From: Dysgonomonas sp. 521
GTDB taxonomy: Bacteria > Bacteroidota > Bacteroidia > Bacteroidales > Dysgonomonadaceae
Assembly: GCF_010501055.1 (NCBI RefSeq)
Contig: NZ_QVMO01000005.1
Span: 1-64,000, forward strand
DNA: 64,000 nt
Direction: 5' to 3'
A model generated the notes under the pieces. It saw only the letters and a list, made by a program, of their open reading frames with translations, was not told the DNA's origin and did no database searches. How positions within the stretch are numbered: position 1 is the stretch's first letter; every line of letters begins with the position of its first letter. The position numbers were made by a program, and so were the translations under genes. This document shows, piece after piece, positions 29,945-38,284 of this stretch.

Positions 29945-30066
29945 GTAGCAAGAGAAGAAAAAGTAACAATGAAAAACTCATGAGAAGGTGTCACTTTTGT
30001 CACTTTTTAGCTGTAATGTGTTCAATGTGAGTCTCCTTTGTTTTTTTGTGCCTGTTACTTTTTCTG
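29945..30066 (-). repeat. Dispersed repeat family D, copy 2
   Basis: GTGTCACTTTTGTCACTTTTT and AAAAAGTAACAAT match parts of 7494-7610 in inverted orientation. No gene is seen between 29912 and the small ORF at 30136. Confidence 0.45.
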
Positions 30067-30135
30067 AATGGATGGTTGATAATGGACAGCTGAAGATGCT
30101 GAGTAGTTGGCATAATTTGTATAAAGTATTTGATA

Positions 30136-30366
30136 ATGCAGAAAACAATGGATATTACAATTGATAATAAAGTATATAATATTACTATAGAAGGTAATGT
30201 TGATAAATGTACAGGCTTTATATATTATACATTCAGATTTGATGCAGGCAATTGGATTGCAATATCCAAATTTGATGGAGAGGAATGGAAAATAGCTAAT
30301 AAGTGCATAAATGATAATAGTTTAGCCGATTTACTGGGAACGTTGATTAATAATGAGATTAAGTAA
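30136..30366 (+). CDS. Small hypothetical protein (76 residues)
   Basis: I take the ATG at 30136. The protein begins MQKTMDITIDNKVYNITIEGN and reads like a small beta-rich, cytoplasmic protein with no signal peptide or membrane helix. I recognise no family. No clear ribosome binding site precedes it. A fragment of a family B repeat follows its stop codon immediately, and the Ro60 promoter follows that, so it is a separate unit. Confidence 0.45.
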   Translation: MQKTMDITIDNKVYNITIEGNVDKCTGFIYYTFRFDAGNWIAISKFDGEEWKIANKCINDNSLADLLGTLINNEIK

Positions 30367-30400
30367 CTGTTTAAATTTTAGCGAAAATTTAACAGCTACT
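30364..30400 (+). repeat. Fragment of a family B repeat
   Basis: AACTGTTTAAATTTTAGCGAAAATTTAAC matches one end of the elements at 515-734 and 28172-28391. Only this end is present. Confidence 0.5.
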
Positions 30401-30438
30401 TCGTTAAAAATGAATTTTTTTTATAAAATAATTTTAAG

Positions 30439-30477
30439 TACGCAAAAAAGCTGCGCACCCGTTTTTGAATCTTTGTA
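30439..30477 (+). promoter_or_regulatory. Promoter and operator of the Ro60 gene
   Basis: ACGCA at 30440-30444, seven bases, TGCG at 30452-30455, then 16 nt to TTTGTA (AATCTTTG at 30468-30475). The inverted repeat replaces a normal -33 TTTG element. The same arrangement lies before the nucleotidyltransferases, both Y-RNA arrays and hen1. Confidence 0.7.
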
Positions 30478-30530
30478 ATGTCAAACAATTAAAAGAGTGT
30501 CGTTAGACCTTAACATTAAAATTAAGAGAA

Positions 30531-32045
30531 ATGAAATTTAATTTTACAAACAAAGGAAAAAACAAGGTGATAAATTATGAAGGCGCACAAGCGTACCGTC
30601 TATCGCCTGAGTGGCAATTGTACACAGCTGCTGTTACCTCTGCGTTGAGTGACAAGTTTTATGAAAGCGCACAGGCACGAGTTAAAACAATGCGTGATTT
30701 GATAAAACGTTGTGACCCGGTATTTGTAGCACAGTTGGCAGTCTATACCCGCCAGAAGATGAATCTGCGCTCGATAGCATTGGTGTTGGCTGTAGAATTG
30801 GCAAAAGTACACCGTGGAGATTCTACCGTAAGCAAAATGGTATCGCAAGTAGTACAGCGTGCCGATGAAATAACAGAACTATTGGCATACTACCAGTTAG
30901 CTAACGAAAGACAAGATACAAAGAAACTAAACCGTCTGTCGAAACAGCTACAGGCCGGGTTGCAGAATGCGTTCAACCGCTTTGACGAATACCAGTTCGC
31001 GAAATACAACCGCGATGCGGAAGTGAAACTGCGTGACGCATTGTTTCTTGTACACCCTAAGGCAAAGGATGAAAACCAGCAGGCTTTGTTCAATAAAATA
31101 GTGGATGATACGCTGGAGACTCCTTACACTTGGGAAACAGAGCTTTCTGCATTGGGACAAATGAAGTTTGATTCCGATGCCGAAAAGGAAGCCGCGTTCC
31201 GCATCAAGTGGGAGGAACTGATAGACAGCCATAAAGTAGGTTATATGGCATTGATGCGCAACTTGCGCAACATACTGGAATCGAATGTTTCGAAAGAGCA
31301 TATCATAAAAGTATGCGATACATTGGCCTCAGCAGAAGCTGTACGCCGTTCAAAACAGTTGCCATTCCGTTTTCTGGCTGCATACCGTGAAATATCGAAA
31401 GTGAAGTCTGCATACGCAAGCCGTATTTTAGATGCTCTGGAAAAGGCCGTTGCTGTATCCGCTGAAAACATAAAAGGCTTTGATGCTGAAACAAGTGTGC
31501 TGATAGCCTGCGACGTATCGGGTTCTATGCAACGTCCGGTATCGGCAAAAAGCAAAATATTGTGTTATGATATAGGCCTGATGCTGGCTATGCTATTGAA
31601 ATCACGCTGCGAAAATGCCATAACCGGTATGTTCGGAGATAAGTGGAAAGTAATAAATGTTCCTACAAAAGGGGTATTGTCCAATGTGGATGCTTTCTAC
31701 CGCCGCGAAGGAGAGGTAGGCTATGCGACCAATGGTTATCTGGTGATAGAAAACCTTATAAAGAGAAAGCAGCAGATAGATAAAGTTATGATGTTTACCG
31801 ACTTGCAATTGTGGAACAACAGAAATGACAAAAAGATAGTTGACCTGTGGAGCGAATATAAAAAGATATCGCCAAACAGTAAGCTATATCTGTTCGACTT
31901 GTCAGGCTACGGAAATACTCCGTTGGATATCACTCAGAACGATGTGTACCTGATAGCCGGCTGGTCTGATAAAATATTTGATATCATATCGGCTATAGAC
32001 AATGGCGGAAATGCTTTGGATGAAATCAGGAAAATAGAATTGTAA
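30531..32045 (+). CDS. rsr: TROVE-domain Ro60 ortholog (Rsr)
   Basis: 504 residues. Residues ~15-310 are the alpha-helical TROVE ring (NYEGAQAYRLSPEWQLYTAAVTSAL, FVAQLAVYTRQKMNLRSIALVLAVELAKV). Residues ~320-500 are a von Willebrand A domain with an intact MIDAS motif DVSGS at about 328-332 and FTDLQLW. Ro60 rings bind Y RNAs on their outside and thread misfolded RNA ends through the hole. In Deinococcus, Rsr with Y RNA couples to polynucleotide phosphorylase; in other bacteria rsr sits beside RNA ligase RtcB. A Y RNA begins 2-3 nt after its stop codon, and RNA-repair enzymes surround it. Assignment is by motif. Confidence 0.93.
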   Translation: MKFNFTNKGKNKVINYEGAQAYRLSPEWQLYTAAVTSALSDKFYESAQARVKTMRDLIKRCDPVFVAQLAVYTRQKMNLRSIALVLAVELAKVHRGDSTVSKMVSQVVQRADEITELLAYYQLANERQDTKKLNRLSKQLQAGLQNAFNRFDEYQFAKYNRDAEVKLRDALFLVHPKAKDENQQALFNKIVDDTLETPYTWETELSALGQMKFDSDAEKEAAFRIKWEELIDSHKVGYMALMRNLRNILESNVSKEHIIKVCDTLASAEAVRRSKQLPFRFLAAYREISKVKSAYASRILDALEKAVAVSAENIKGFDAETSVLIACDVSGSMQRPVSAKSKILCYDIGLMLAMLLKSRCENAITGMFGDKWKVINVPTKGVLSNVDAFYRREGEVGYATNGYLVIENLIKRKQQIDKVMMFTDLQLWNNRNDKKIVDLWSEYKKISPNSKLYLFDLSGYGNTPLDITQNDVYLIAGWSDKIFDIISAIDNGGNALDEIRKIEL

Positions 32046-32046
32046 A

Positions 32047-32132
32047 AAGGGTTTTGTGAATGTCGTGGCATAGAGTTACATCGAATTCAAAATTTGCCGG
32101 CCTCTTTGCGATAGTTACTTCACAAAACCTTT
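32047..32132 (+). ncRNA. Y RNA directly downstream of the Ro60 gene (Y9)
   Basis: About 86 nt closed by the perfect helix GGTTTTGTGAA / TTCACAAAACC. Within it, GAA(T)GT pairs with ACTTC leaving one T bulged, then comes an internal loop starting CGTG, then GCATAGAG pairing with CTCTTTGC. The terminal part is short (TTACATCGAATTC and on). The 5' core TGTCGTGGCATAGAGTTAC and 3' core GTTACTTC match the eight array members. It lies immediately after the rsr stop codon, so it may be cut from the rsr transcript or have its own start. The helix doubles as a terminator-like stem (CCTTTAAAG). Confidence 0.85.
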
Positions 32133-32139
32133 AAAGCAA

Positions 32140-32892
32140 TCATTCCTTAATCTTGACATATACCAGTTGTGAATGTCCTTTCTCTGTTTTACGTTCGTCT
32201 ATCTCGAAATACTTTTTCTGAGATTTTACCAGAGCCGTAAGTTTAGAGAAACCGTAGTTACGGGGGTCAAAATCAGGACGTTTCTTAATAACAAGGTTAC
32301 CTATATCTCCCAGATAAGCCCAGCCATCATCGTCGGCAAGGTCGCGCACAGTGCTCTTTAACAGATTGATAAGTTTTTTATTTACAGGCTCTATATTCTT
32401 TTCTTTGTCTTTTTTAGCTGTAGATGCCGGTGTATCCTGCTGGTCATCAGAGTCTCCGATAATTTCAATATAGATGAACTTGTCGCAGGCAACGATAAAC
32501 GGACTGGGAGTTTTCTTTTCCCCTATCCCGATTACCTGCATGCCTGATTCCCTCAGCCTTACTGCAAGACGGGTAAAATCGCTGTCGCTGGATACAAGGC
32601 AGAAACCGTCTACTTTTCCGCTATGGAGAATGTCCATAGCATCTATAATCATGGCGGAGTCGGTAGCATTTTTCCCTGTAGTATAGCTATATTGTTGTAT
32701 AGGCGTGATTGCATGTTCGAGCAAGGGTTGCTTCCAACCCGAAACGGTTGGTTTTGTCCAGTCGCCATAGATACGTTTTATAGTCGGCACACCTATTTTG
32801 GCTATTTCGTCAAGCATCCCTTTTATATTCGAATATGGCACATTATCCGCGTCTATTAACACTGCAAGGTTTAAATCTCTTTTTTCTCTCAT
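32140..32892 (-). CDS. NYN-domain nuclease-like protein with C-terminal LOTUS/OST-HTH domain
   Basis: 250 residues. Residues 5-150 are a NYN (PIN-like) domain with the acidic residues in AVLIDADNVPY, ATDSAMIIDAMDIL and LVSSDSDFTRLAVRLRE that would hold metal for RNA cleavage. After a Lys-rich linker, residues ~178-248 look like the LOTUS (OST-HTH) fold (LINLLKSTVRDLADDDGWAYLGDIGNLV...FDPRNYGFSKLTALVKS), which binds RNA, often G-quadruplexes, in other proteins. LabA-like proteins share this layout. It converges on the Y RNA and rsr, which fits an RNA-processing role, though that is inference. Confidence 0.88.
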   Translation of the reverse strand: MREKRDLNLAVLIDADNVPYSNIKGMLDEIAKIGVPTIKRIYGDWTKPTVSGWKQPLLEHAITPIQQYSYTTGKNATDSAMIIDAMDILHSGKVDGFCLVSSDSDFTRLAVRLRESGMQVIGIGEKKTPSPFIVACDKFIYIEIIGDSDDQQDTPASTAKKDKEKNIEPVNKKLINLLKSTVRDLADDDGWAYLGDIGNLVIKKRPDFDPRNYGFSKLTALVKSQKKYFEIDERKTEKGHSQLVYVKIKE

Positions 32893-33048
32893 TTGATTAT
32901 AATTTTCACTAAATTACTATTTTTCTATCTGATAATAATAACGATAATAAAGAAAACTTGTTCAGGAAACAGCCAAGCCGGATCTACAGAATGTTTTCAT
33001 ATTTCGACAAAACAGTTATTTGGAGTATATTTTAAAAATTCTACCGGT

Positions 33049-33086
33049 TACGCAAAAAAGTTGCACTACATTATATTTTCTTTGTA
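33049..33086 (+). promoter_or_regulatory. Promoter and operator of the nucleotidyltransferase genes
   Basis: ACGCA at 33050-33054, seven bases, TGCA at 33062-33065 (one mismatch in the second arm), then 15 nt to TTTGTA at 33081-33086. Start codon follows 21 bp later. Confidence 0.65.
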
Positions 33087-33107
33087 CAAAAAAACAGAAA
33101 ACAGTAG

Positions 33108-33846
33108 ATGAAAACAACGATAACTGGAAAACTGCAAGAAATAGAACAAAGACATAGAATAAGAATACTCTATGCCTGCGAATCGGGTAGCCGCGCATGG
33201 GGTTTCCCCTCCCCCGACAGCGATTATGATGTCAGATTTATATACGTGCGTCCGTTAGATAGCTACCTGTCAATAAAGGAGACGGATGATTATCTGAACT
33301 TTCCCCTGACAGACGAATTAGACATAAATGGTTGGGATATAAGAAAAACCATGAAGCTGATAAGCCGTTCCAATACAACGCCTTTCGAATGGATACAGTC
33401 TCCCGTAGTTTATTACGAGCAGGAAGGGTTTAAAGATGAGGTATGGAACCTGTGTCAAAATTACTTCTGCCGTAGAAGCAATATACATCACTATCTGGGA
33501 ATAGCTAGAGGCGCAATGGCTTCGATAAAAGATGAAGAACTGAAAATAAAGAAACTATTCTACATATTACGTCCTCTGTTAGCTGCCATGTGGTGTATAG
33601 AAAAGAACAGCATAGCGCCCATGAATATCTCTCCCCTGTTAGAGTTAATAAAATAAAATACTATCTTTAATACAGGAAAAAAGTACAGCTAAAGAGCGTT
33701 ATATAATAAAACCTGCGCCGGAGATAAAAAGCTGGATAGACAAAACTTTTGATTATTGTTGCAAGACTTCGGAAAAATATAATAAGCAATATTTCGATAT
33801 AACTCCGGCGGACATGCTATTCAGAAAAACAGTAACAGAAAAATGA
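33108..33846 (+). pseudogene. COG3541 nucleotidyltransferase, frameshifted near residue 183
   Basis: The intact part (183 residues) has the polymerase-beta nucleotidyltransferase motif: GS at 27-28 and D39xD41 in GSRAWGFPSPDSDYDVRFIYV. It stops at 33654-33656 in an A-rich run (TTAATAAAATAAAATAC). The next frame continues without a stop from 33651 as KILSLIQEKSTAKERYIIK and on through SWIDKTF and YFDITPADMLF to a TGA at 33844-33846, which overlaps the ATG of the next gene as ATGA. A one-base change would restore a ~245-residue protein of normal family length. It could be a true mutation, slippage at the A-run, or an assembly error. The likely role is nucleotide addition to RNA ends, by family resemblance. 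Confidence 0.8.
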
Positions 33847-34901
33847 CAATACAGGATATAAAAGATAAAGGGCTTTTGCTATTTGAATGTATAAGTGGCA
33901 GTAAAGCCTATGGACTGGATACCCCGACTTCGGATACCGACCTGAAAGGAGTATTTTACCTGCCTAAAGACCAGTTCTTCGGACTGGACTATGTAGCGCA
34001 GGTTAGCAATGAAACCAACGATGAAGTATATTATGAATTAGGGCGTTTTGTAGATTTACTGTGCAGGAACAACCCCAATATACTGGAAGTACTGGCATCT
34101 CCTGAAGATTGTATATTGTATAAACATCCCCTGATGGAGAAATTACATATCAGCACGTTCCTGTCAAAGCTTTGCAAAGACACCTTCGCTGGTTATGCAC
34201 ACTCCCAGATAAAAAAAGCCAGAGGATACAAAAAGAAGATTGTTAACCCGGTAGAAAAAGAACGGAAAGACGTACTGGATTTCTGTTTTATCCTCGAAGG
34301 TTACTCATCTGTACCCGTTAAGGAATGGCTAAAGAACAAGGGATATGCACAAGAAGGGTGTGGCCTGAGTTCCATCGCCCATACCAAAGGCTTGTATGCG
34401 CTTTTTTATGATATAGATAGCAAGTTTAGCTATAAAGGTATCGTTCACAGCCCTGTGGCTAACGAAGTATCGTTATCATCAATACAGAAAGGTGAGAAAG
34501 AAATAGCCTATCTGTCATTCAACATAGAAGCATATTCCCTGTATTGCAAAGAGTACAAAGAATATTGGGACTGGGTTGCCAACCGTAACGAAATGCGCTA
34601 CCAGGGTAACCAGCAACACGGAAAGAACTATGATGCCAAAAATATTATGCATACCATACGCCTTTTGCAGGTTGCCCAAGAGATATTCCGTGACGGCAAA
34701 CTAAACGTTAAACGCCCTAACAGAGTGCAACTGTTGGATATAAAATCAGGGAAAATGGAATATGACCAATTACTCGTTATGGCTGACGGGCTGATGCAAC
34801 AAATAAAACGGTATGCCATAGATAGCGACTTGCAGGATATCCCTGACAAAGATATGGCAGAGAAGATACTGGTAGAAATAAGAACTGAGTTATATAAATG
34901 A
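33843..34901 (+). CDS. COG3541 nucleotidyltransferase superfamily protein
   Basis: 352 residues with the nucleotidyltransferase core at the N terminus: GS at 19-20 and D31xD33 in ISGSKAYGLDTPTSDTDLKGVF. The C-terminal half is helical and Lys-rich (YAHSQIKKARGYKKKIVNP, QGNQQHGKNYDAKNIMHTIRLL). It resembles the first nucleotidyltransferase but is longer. Its ATG overlaps the TGA of the shifted upstream frame, showing the two were an operon. Family members occur with RNA-repair and conflict systems; the substrate is unknown. Confidence 0.87.
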   Translation: MTIQDIKDKGLLLFECISGSKAYGLDTPTSDTDLKGVFYLPKDQFFGLDYVAQVSNETNDEVYYELGRFVDLLCRNNPNILEVLASPEDCILYKHPLMEKLHISTFLSKLCKDTFAGYAHSQIKKARGYKKKIVNPVEKERKDVLDFCFILEGYSSVPVKEWLKNKGYAQEGCGLSSIAHTKGLYALFYDIDSKFSYKGIVHSPVANEVSLSSIQKGEKEIAYLSFNIEAYSLYCKEYKEYWDWVANRNEMRYQGNQQHGKNYDAKNIMHTIRLLQVAQEIFRDGKLNVKRPNRVQLLDIKSGKMEYDQLLVMADGLMQQIKRYAIDSDLQDIPDKDMAEKILVEIRTELYK

Positions 34902-35052
34902 GTAAAAGACAGGATTTAAATACCTTTTCAATATTTATTTTTAAAAAAATATAATTAAACTTGTTAGATTTATTGATTTCAGAAAGAAATGTATAAACGA
35001 TGATCCTTTTACGTTATTTTTGGGTAGTCTGATAAACAAATAGATAAAACAA

Positions 35053-35976
35053 ATGAAAAATGATACGAGCCTAAGATACTATTCCTTCTTTGTACATGTC
35101 TGGCAACGAGTTAAAGGTAAGCCACTTGGAGATAAAGTCCAGGCCTACTATGTCGATTTTCTGAACAGGCACGACTATGGAGATAACTTATTACCTGTCA
35201 CATTCAATCTGTTTATAGAAAAGGATATAGATGTAGATAAGCAGGATGATAATGTCTCCGTTTCTTCCTATATGGGTATTCCGCCAACAGCCCGCCTCAA
35301 TGTCCATATCGACTACGATTATTATGCAAATGCAGATGAAACGGAGCGATACAAGGCTGCTCTGAACGGGTTATTGTATATACTCCGCTATTGGCTGAAA
35401 TACCTCAAACAGCACAAAAGTACACCTCTGGAAAGGATTATAGAAGATTATACAGATACACTACGTGCCGACGGATTATTACTTTCAGAAGATGTTATAA
35501 AGAAAATATACATCAAAATAATTACTCCATTCCGCTTCCATTTTATGAATTATCGCTGTCAGGGTATACGGGAAAAACAAATATTATTCAACACCAATCA
35601 TATTGAGAAGTTTCTGAATAATAACCTCTACAAGATAGATTTTGGAAAATCTGTAAATACTGTCTATTTTTCTTACGATATATTAGACTATGCCCGACAG
35701 GACATTGATAAATATATCGATAATGAGAAGAAGTACCAGTATGGGAAAAGCAAAGACCTGAGCATAATGGAGCAATATGATAAAAATTTGTTTTATGATG
35801 AGTTTTTTGATATATCGAAATGTGAGCAGGTTGCATATCTACACAAAGGTATGTTAGAAGCCATATTCCGGATAAAGGACATGAAACGTAAACCAAAAGA
35901 TTTTGATGTAGACAGGTTCTATGCTGAAATCGACAGGTTGATGACTGAATATGAACAGGAACATTGCATTGATTAA
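35053..35976 (+). CDS. Protein of unknown function (307 residues)
   Basis: I do not recognise the family. It begins MKNDTSLRYYSFFVHVWQRVKGKPLGDKVQAYYVDFLN and has alternating aromatic and charged residues, no signal peptide, and no membrane helix. The middle (ERIIEDYTDTLRADGLLL) is helical and the C terminus charged. It lies 151 bp after the nucleotidyltransferase and 16 bp before the next gene. A TTATTTTTG sequence near 35015 could be its promoter. Codon use resembles its neighbours. Function and membership in the RNA island are open. Confidence 0.6.
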   Translation: MKNDTSLRYYSFFVHVWQRVKGKPLGDKVQAYYVDFLNRHDYGDNLLPVTFNLFIEKDIDVDKQDDNVSVSSYMGIPPTARLNVHIDYDYYANADETERYKAALNGLLYILRYWLKYLKQHKSTPLERIIEDYTDTLRADGLLLSEDVIKKIYIKIITPFRFHFMNYRCQGIREKQILFNTNHIEKFLNNNLYKIDFGKSVNTVYFSYDILDYARQDIDKYIDNEKKYQYGKSKDLSIMEQYDKNLFYDEFFDISKCEQVAYLHKGMLEAIFRIKDMKRKPKDFDVDRFYAEIDRLMTEYEQEHCID

Positions 35977-35992
35977 ATAAAAGATAATATAG

Positions 35993-37840
35993 ATGAAAAA
36001 AATTATAATCAATATATCTGTTGTAGTGCTATTGCTGAATTTTTTGCCTCTGAAAGCGCAGGAAGTACTTACTCCCGATTTACAAAAGCTATATGAATAT
36101 ACAGACTCATATTTCGTAGATTTAAGGGCTACGAAACAGCCGCTTATCGGAGTATCGGCAAGCCGTACCCAGAGTGGAGGTTCCAGTGTAGGCGGAACTT
36201 ATATTCAGGCTATTCTCAAGGCTGGCGGCAAACCTGTTATTATTCCGGTGATGACGGACGGCAAACTATTGAGGGATATTGTAAAGGATCTGGACGGATT
36301 GGTCATGATAGGCGGAGAAGACTTTGACCCGCGATATTATAAAGAGAAAGCCATACCCGATATGAATGTGATAGATTCCGTTCGGGATATTTATGACCTT
36401 GTATTGTTAAAACTGGCTACAGACCGCAATATACCCCTATTGGGGATATGCCGGGGCGAGCAGGCTATCAATGTAGCTTTCGGCGGTACGCTCTATCAGG
36501 ATATACCTAGTCAGCACAGGGATAAAAGTATAAAGCATAGCCAGAGCGAACCAAGAGATAAGGGCACACATACCGTTTCCATCACAAAGGATTCCCAACT
36601 GGCCAAAGTGTTGGGATTGACCGAAGTTTCCACCAATACATACCACCATCAGGGAGTTAAGGCTGTCGCTCCCGGTTTCAGGGCGGTAGGGAAAACGTCG
36701 GATGGTATTGTTGAAGCGATAGAAGCATATCCTGACCGTAAAATCATCGGAGTGCAATGGCATCCCGAAGGACATGTCTGGGGGGGAGATACAACCATGT
36801 TGAAGTTATTCAGTTTTATAGTAAGTGAGGCCACGACCTTCCGAAAGGCAAAGGAACTGCATAAGCGTATCTTTACTATTGATACACACTGTGATACGCC
36901 TCTGGAATTTAAGAAAGCAGGCTTCGGTATTGGCAAACGTGAAAGCAATCAGGTAAACATTCCCAAGATGGAGGAAGGCATGCTCGATGCTATCTTCTTC
37001 GCCGCCTATACAGGACAGGGAGCACGGGATAAGCTGTCGTCGCAAAAGGCTGTGGATAAGATAGAAAGGCTGATAAAAGGGATACACTCACAAGTTGAGA
37101 ATAACAAGGATATCTGTGAAATAGCCTATACAGCGAGTGACCTTGAGCGTATAAAGCAGTCGGGGCGGAAAGCCATCTTTATAGGGATCGAGAACGGTTA
37201 TGGAATAGGGAAGGATATATCGAATATTGCCCGTTTCAGGGATATGGGTGTAAACTATATTACGCTTTGCCATACCAAGGATAATGATATATGTGACACA
37301 TCGAGCAATACACATCGTGAGTGGAACGGCTTGAGCCCTTTTGGTAAAGAGGTTATAAAAGAAATGAACCGTCTGGGTGTTATGATAGATGTATCGCATG
37401 CCGGGGAAAAGACTTTCTGGGATGTAATCGGTTTGTCTGCCCAGCCTGTTATCGCTTCCCATTCAGCGGTTAAGGCTTTATGCTTTCATGACCGTAACCT
37501 GACCGATAAGCAGATGCAGGCCATAGCTGAAAATGGAGGTGTGGTACAGATTTGTCTGGTAGACTTGTTTATCAATAAGGACAGGAAGAAGGCCTCGTTG
37601 TCTGATGCTATCGACCATATAGATTATGCAGTCAGGGTAGCCGGGATAGACCACGTTGGCATCGCTTCCGATTTTGATGGTGGCGGCGGGCTTATTGGCT
37701 GCAATGGCAGTAACGATATGATTAACATTACGGTAAAGCTTCTTGAGAGAGGTTATTCGGACGAGGATATAGCTAAGATATGGGGCGGTAATTTCCTTCG
37801 TGTAATGACTACTGTACAGGCGGCGGCTGAAGGTAAATAA
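35993..37840 (+). CDS. Exported fusion: gamma-glutamyl hydrolase (C26) plus membrane-type dipeptidase (M19)
   Basis: 615 residues with a signal peptide (MKKIIINISVVVLLLNFLPLKAQ). Residues ~48-285 are a class I glutamine-amidotransferase-like C26 peptidase, PuuD type, with nucleophile C153 in LLGICRGEQAINVAFGG and catalytic His in GVQWHPEGH. Residues ~290-610 are an M19 dipeptidase with TIDTHCDTPLEFK, MIDVSHAGEKTFWDV, PVIASHSAVKAL and HVGIASDFDGGG holding the metal ligands. The fusion could act on gamma-glutamyl and ordinary dipeptides of peptidoglycan or glutathione in sequence. It is close to the gene upstream but has no obvious link to RNA repair. Confidence 0.88.
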   Translation: MKKIIINISVVVLLLNFLPLKAQEVLTPDLQKLYEYTDSYFVDLRATKQPLIGVSASRTQSGGSSVGGTYIQAILKAGGKPVIIPVMTDGKLLRDIVKDLDGLVMIGGEDFDPRYYKEKAIPDMNVIDSVRDIYDLVLLKLATDRNIPLLGICRGEQAINVAFGGTLYQDIPSQHRDKSIKHSQSEPRDKGTHTVSITKDSQLAKVLGLTEVSTNTYHHQGVKAVAPGFRAVGKTSDGIVEAIEAYPDRKIIGVQWHPEGHVWGGDTTMLKLFSFIVSEATTFRKAKELHKRIFTIDTHCDTPLEFKKAGFGIGKRESNQVNIPKMEEGMLDAIFFAAYTGQGARDKLSSQKAVDKIERLIKGIHSQVENNKDICEIAYTASDLERIKQSGRKAIFIGIENGYGIGKDISNIARFRDMGVNYITLCHTKDNDICDTSSNTHREWNGLSPFGKEVIKEMNRLGVMIDVSHAGEKTFWDVIGLSAQPVIASHSAVKALCFHDRNLTDKQMQAIAENGGVVQICLVDLFINKDRKKASLSDAIDHIDYAVRVAGIDHVGIASDFDGGGGLIGCNGSNDMINITVKLLERGYSDEDIAKIWGGNFLRVMTTVQAAAEGK

Positions 37841-37865
37841 AAACATAAGATAACCTGCTGTATAA

Positions 37866-37998
37866 AAAATCAGGGTAATAAGCCGAAAAGGCCTTACTTC
37901 CGACGTTTTGCTCTCAACTACATGCTTTCACATGTCAGGAATTGCACCTGAGTTTCCGGATTGGAACGAAGAACTCCTTTTCTACGACACCTGATTTT
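37866..37998 (-). ncRNA. Y-RNA-like unit Y4 (last of array 1)
   Basis: Ends AAATCAGG and CCTGATTT pair. AGG(T)GT pairs with ACCCT with one bulged T, the loop starts CGTA, and GAAAAGG pairs with CCTTTTC. The inner domain has a weak T-arm-like AGGTGCAATTCCT, a CATG/CATG hairpin in the acceptor position, and AGTTGAGAGC resembling a D arm. A T-run after the closing helix makes this unit the probable terminator of the array. Confidence 0.68.
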
Positions 37999-38005
37999 AT
38001 GAAGG

Positions 38006-38142
38006 AACAGAAGTAACAGGCGAAAAAAGCATAACGGGGCATAGCTTGCCGGAATCGAACCGGATAGTCTCGCCGGATTTACGGCCTCACTATTCCTCCC
38101 CTAAGTTGGTGCCGAAGTATCTTTTTTCTACGACATTCTGTT
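38006..38142 (-). ncRNA. Y-RNA-like unit Y3 of array 1
   Basis: Ends AACAGAA and TTCTGTT pair. GAA(T)GT pairs with ACTTC with one bulged T, the loop starts CGTA, and AAAAAAG pairs with CTTTTTT. The inner domain has a good T arm (TCCGGTTCGATTCCGGC) but no D arm. ATAGT/ACTAT and GCCG/CGGC stems occupy the rest. Confidence 0.75.
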
Positions 38143-38152
38143 ATGTTAAATA

Positions 38153-38270
38153 AACAAGGTAACAAACGCAAAGAGCAAACTTTGTCCTGCCTTGGACGAT
38201 GCGGGAGTCGAACCCTTTGTCAATTGTTGGCGATAGCATACCGAAGTAACTCTTTCCTACGACACTTGTT
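38153..38270 (-). ncRNA. Y-RNA-like unit Y2 of array 1
   Basis: Ends AACAAG and CTTGTT pair. AAG(T)GT pairs with ACCTT with one bulged T, and AAAGAG pairs with CTCTTT. The inner domain holds a T arm (GGGTTCGACTCCC) and a closed short acceptor hairpin GTCC/GGAC; the D arm is missing. The shortest array member at 118 nt. Confidence 0.75.
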
Positions 38271-38284
38271 GATAGTTATATAAT

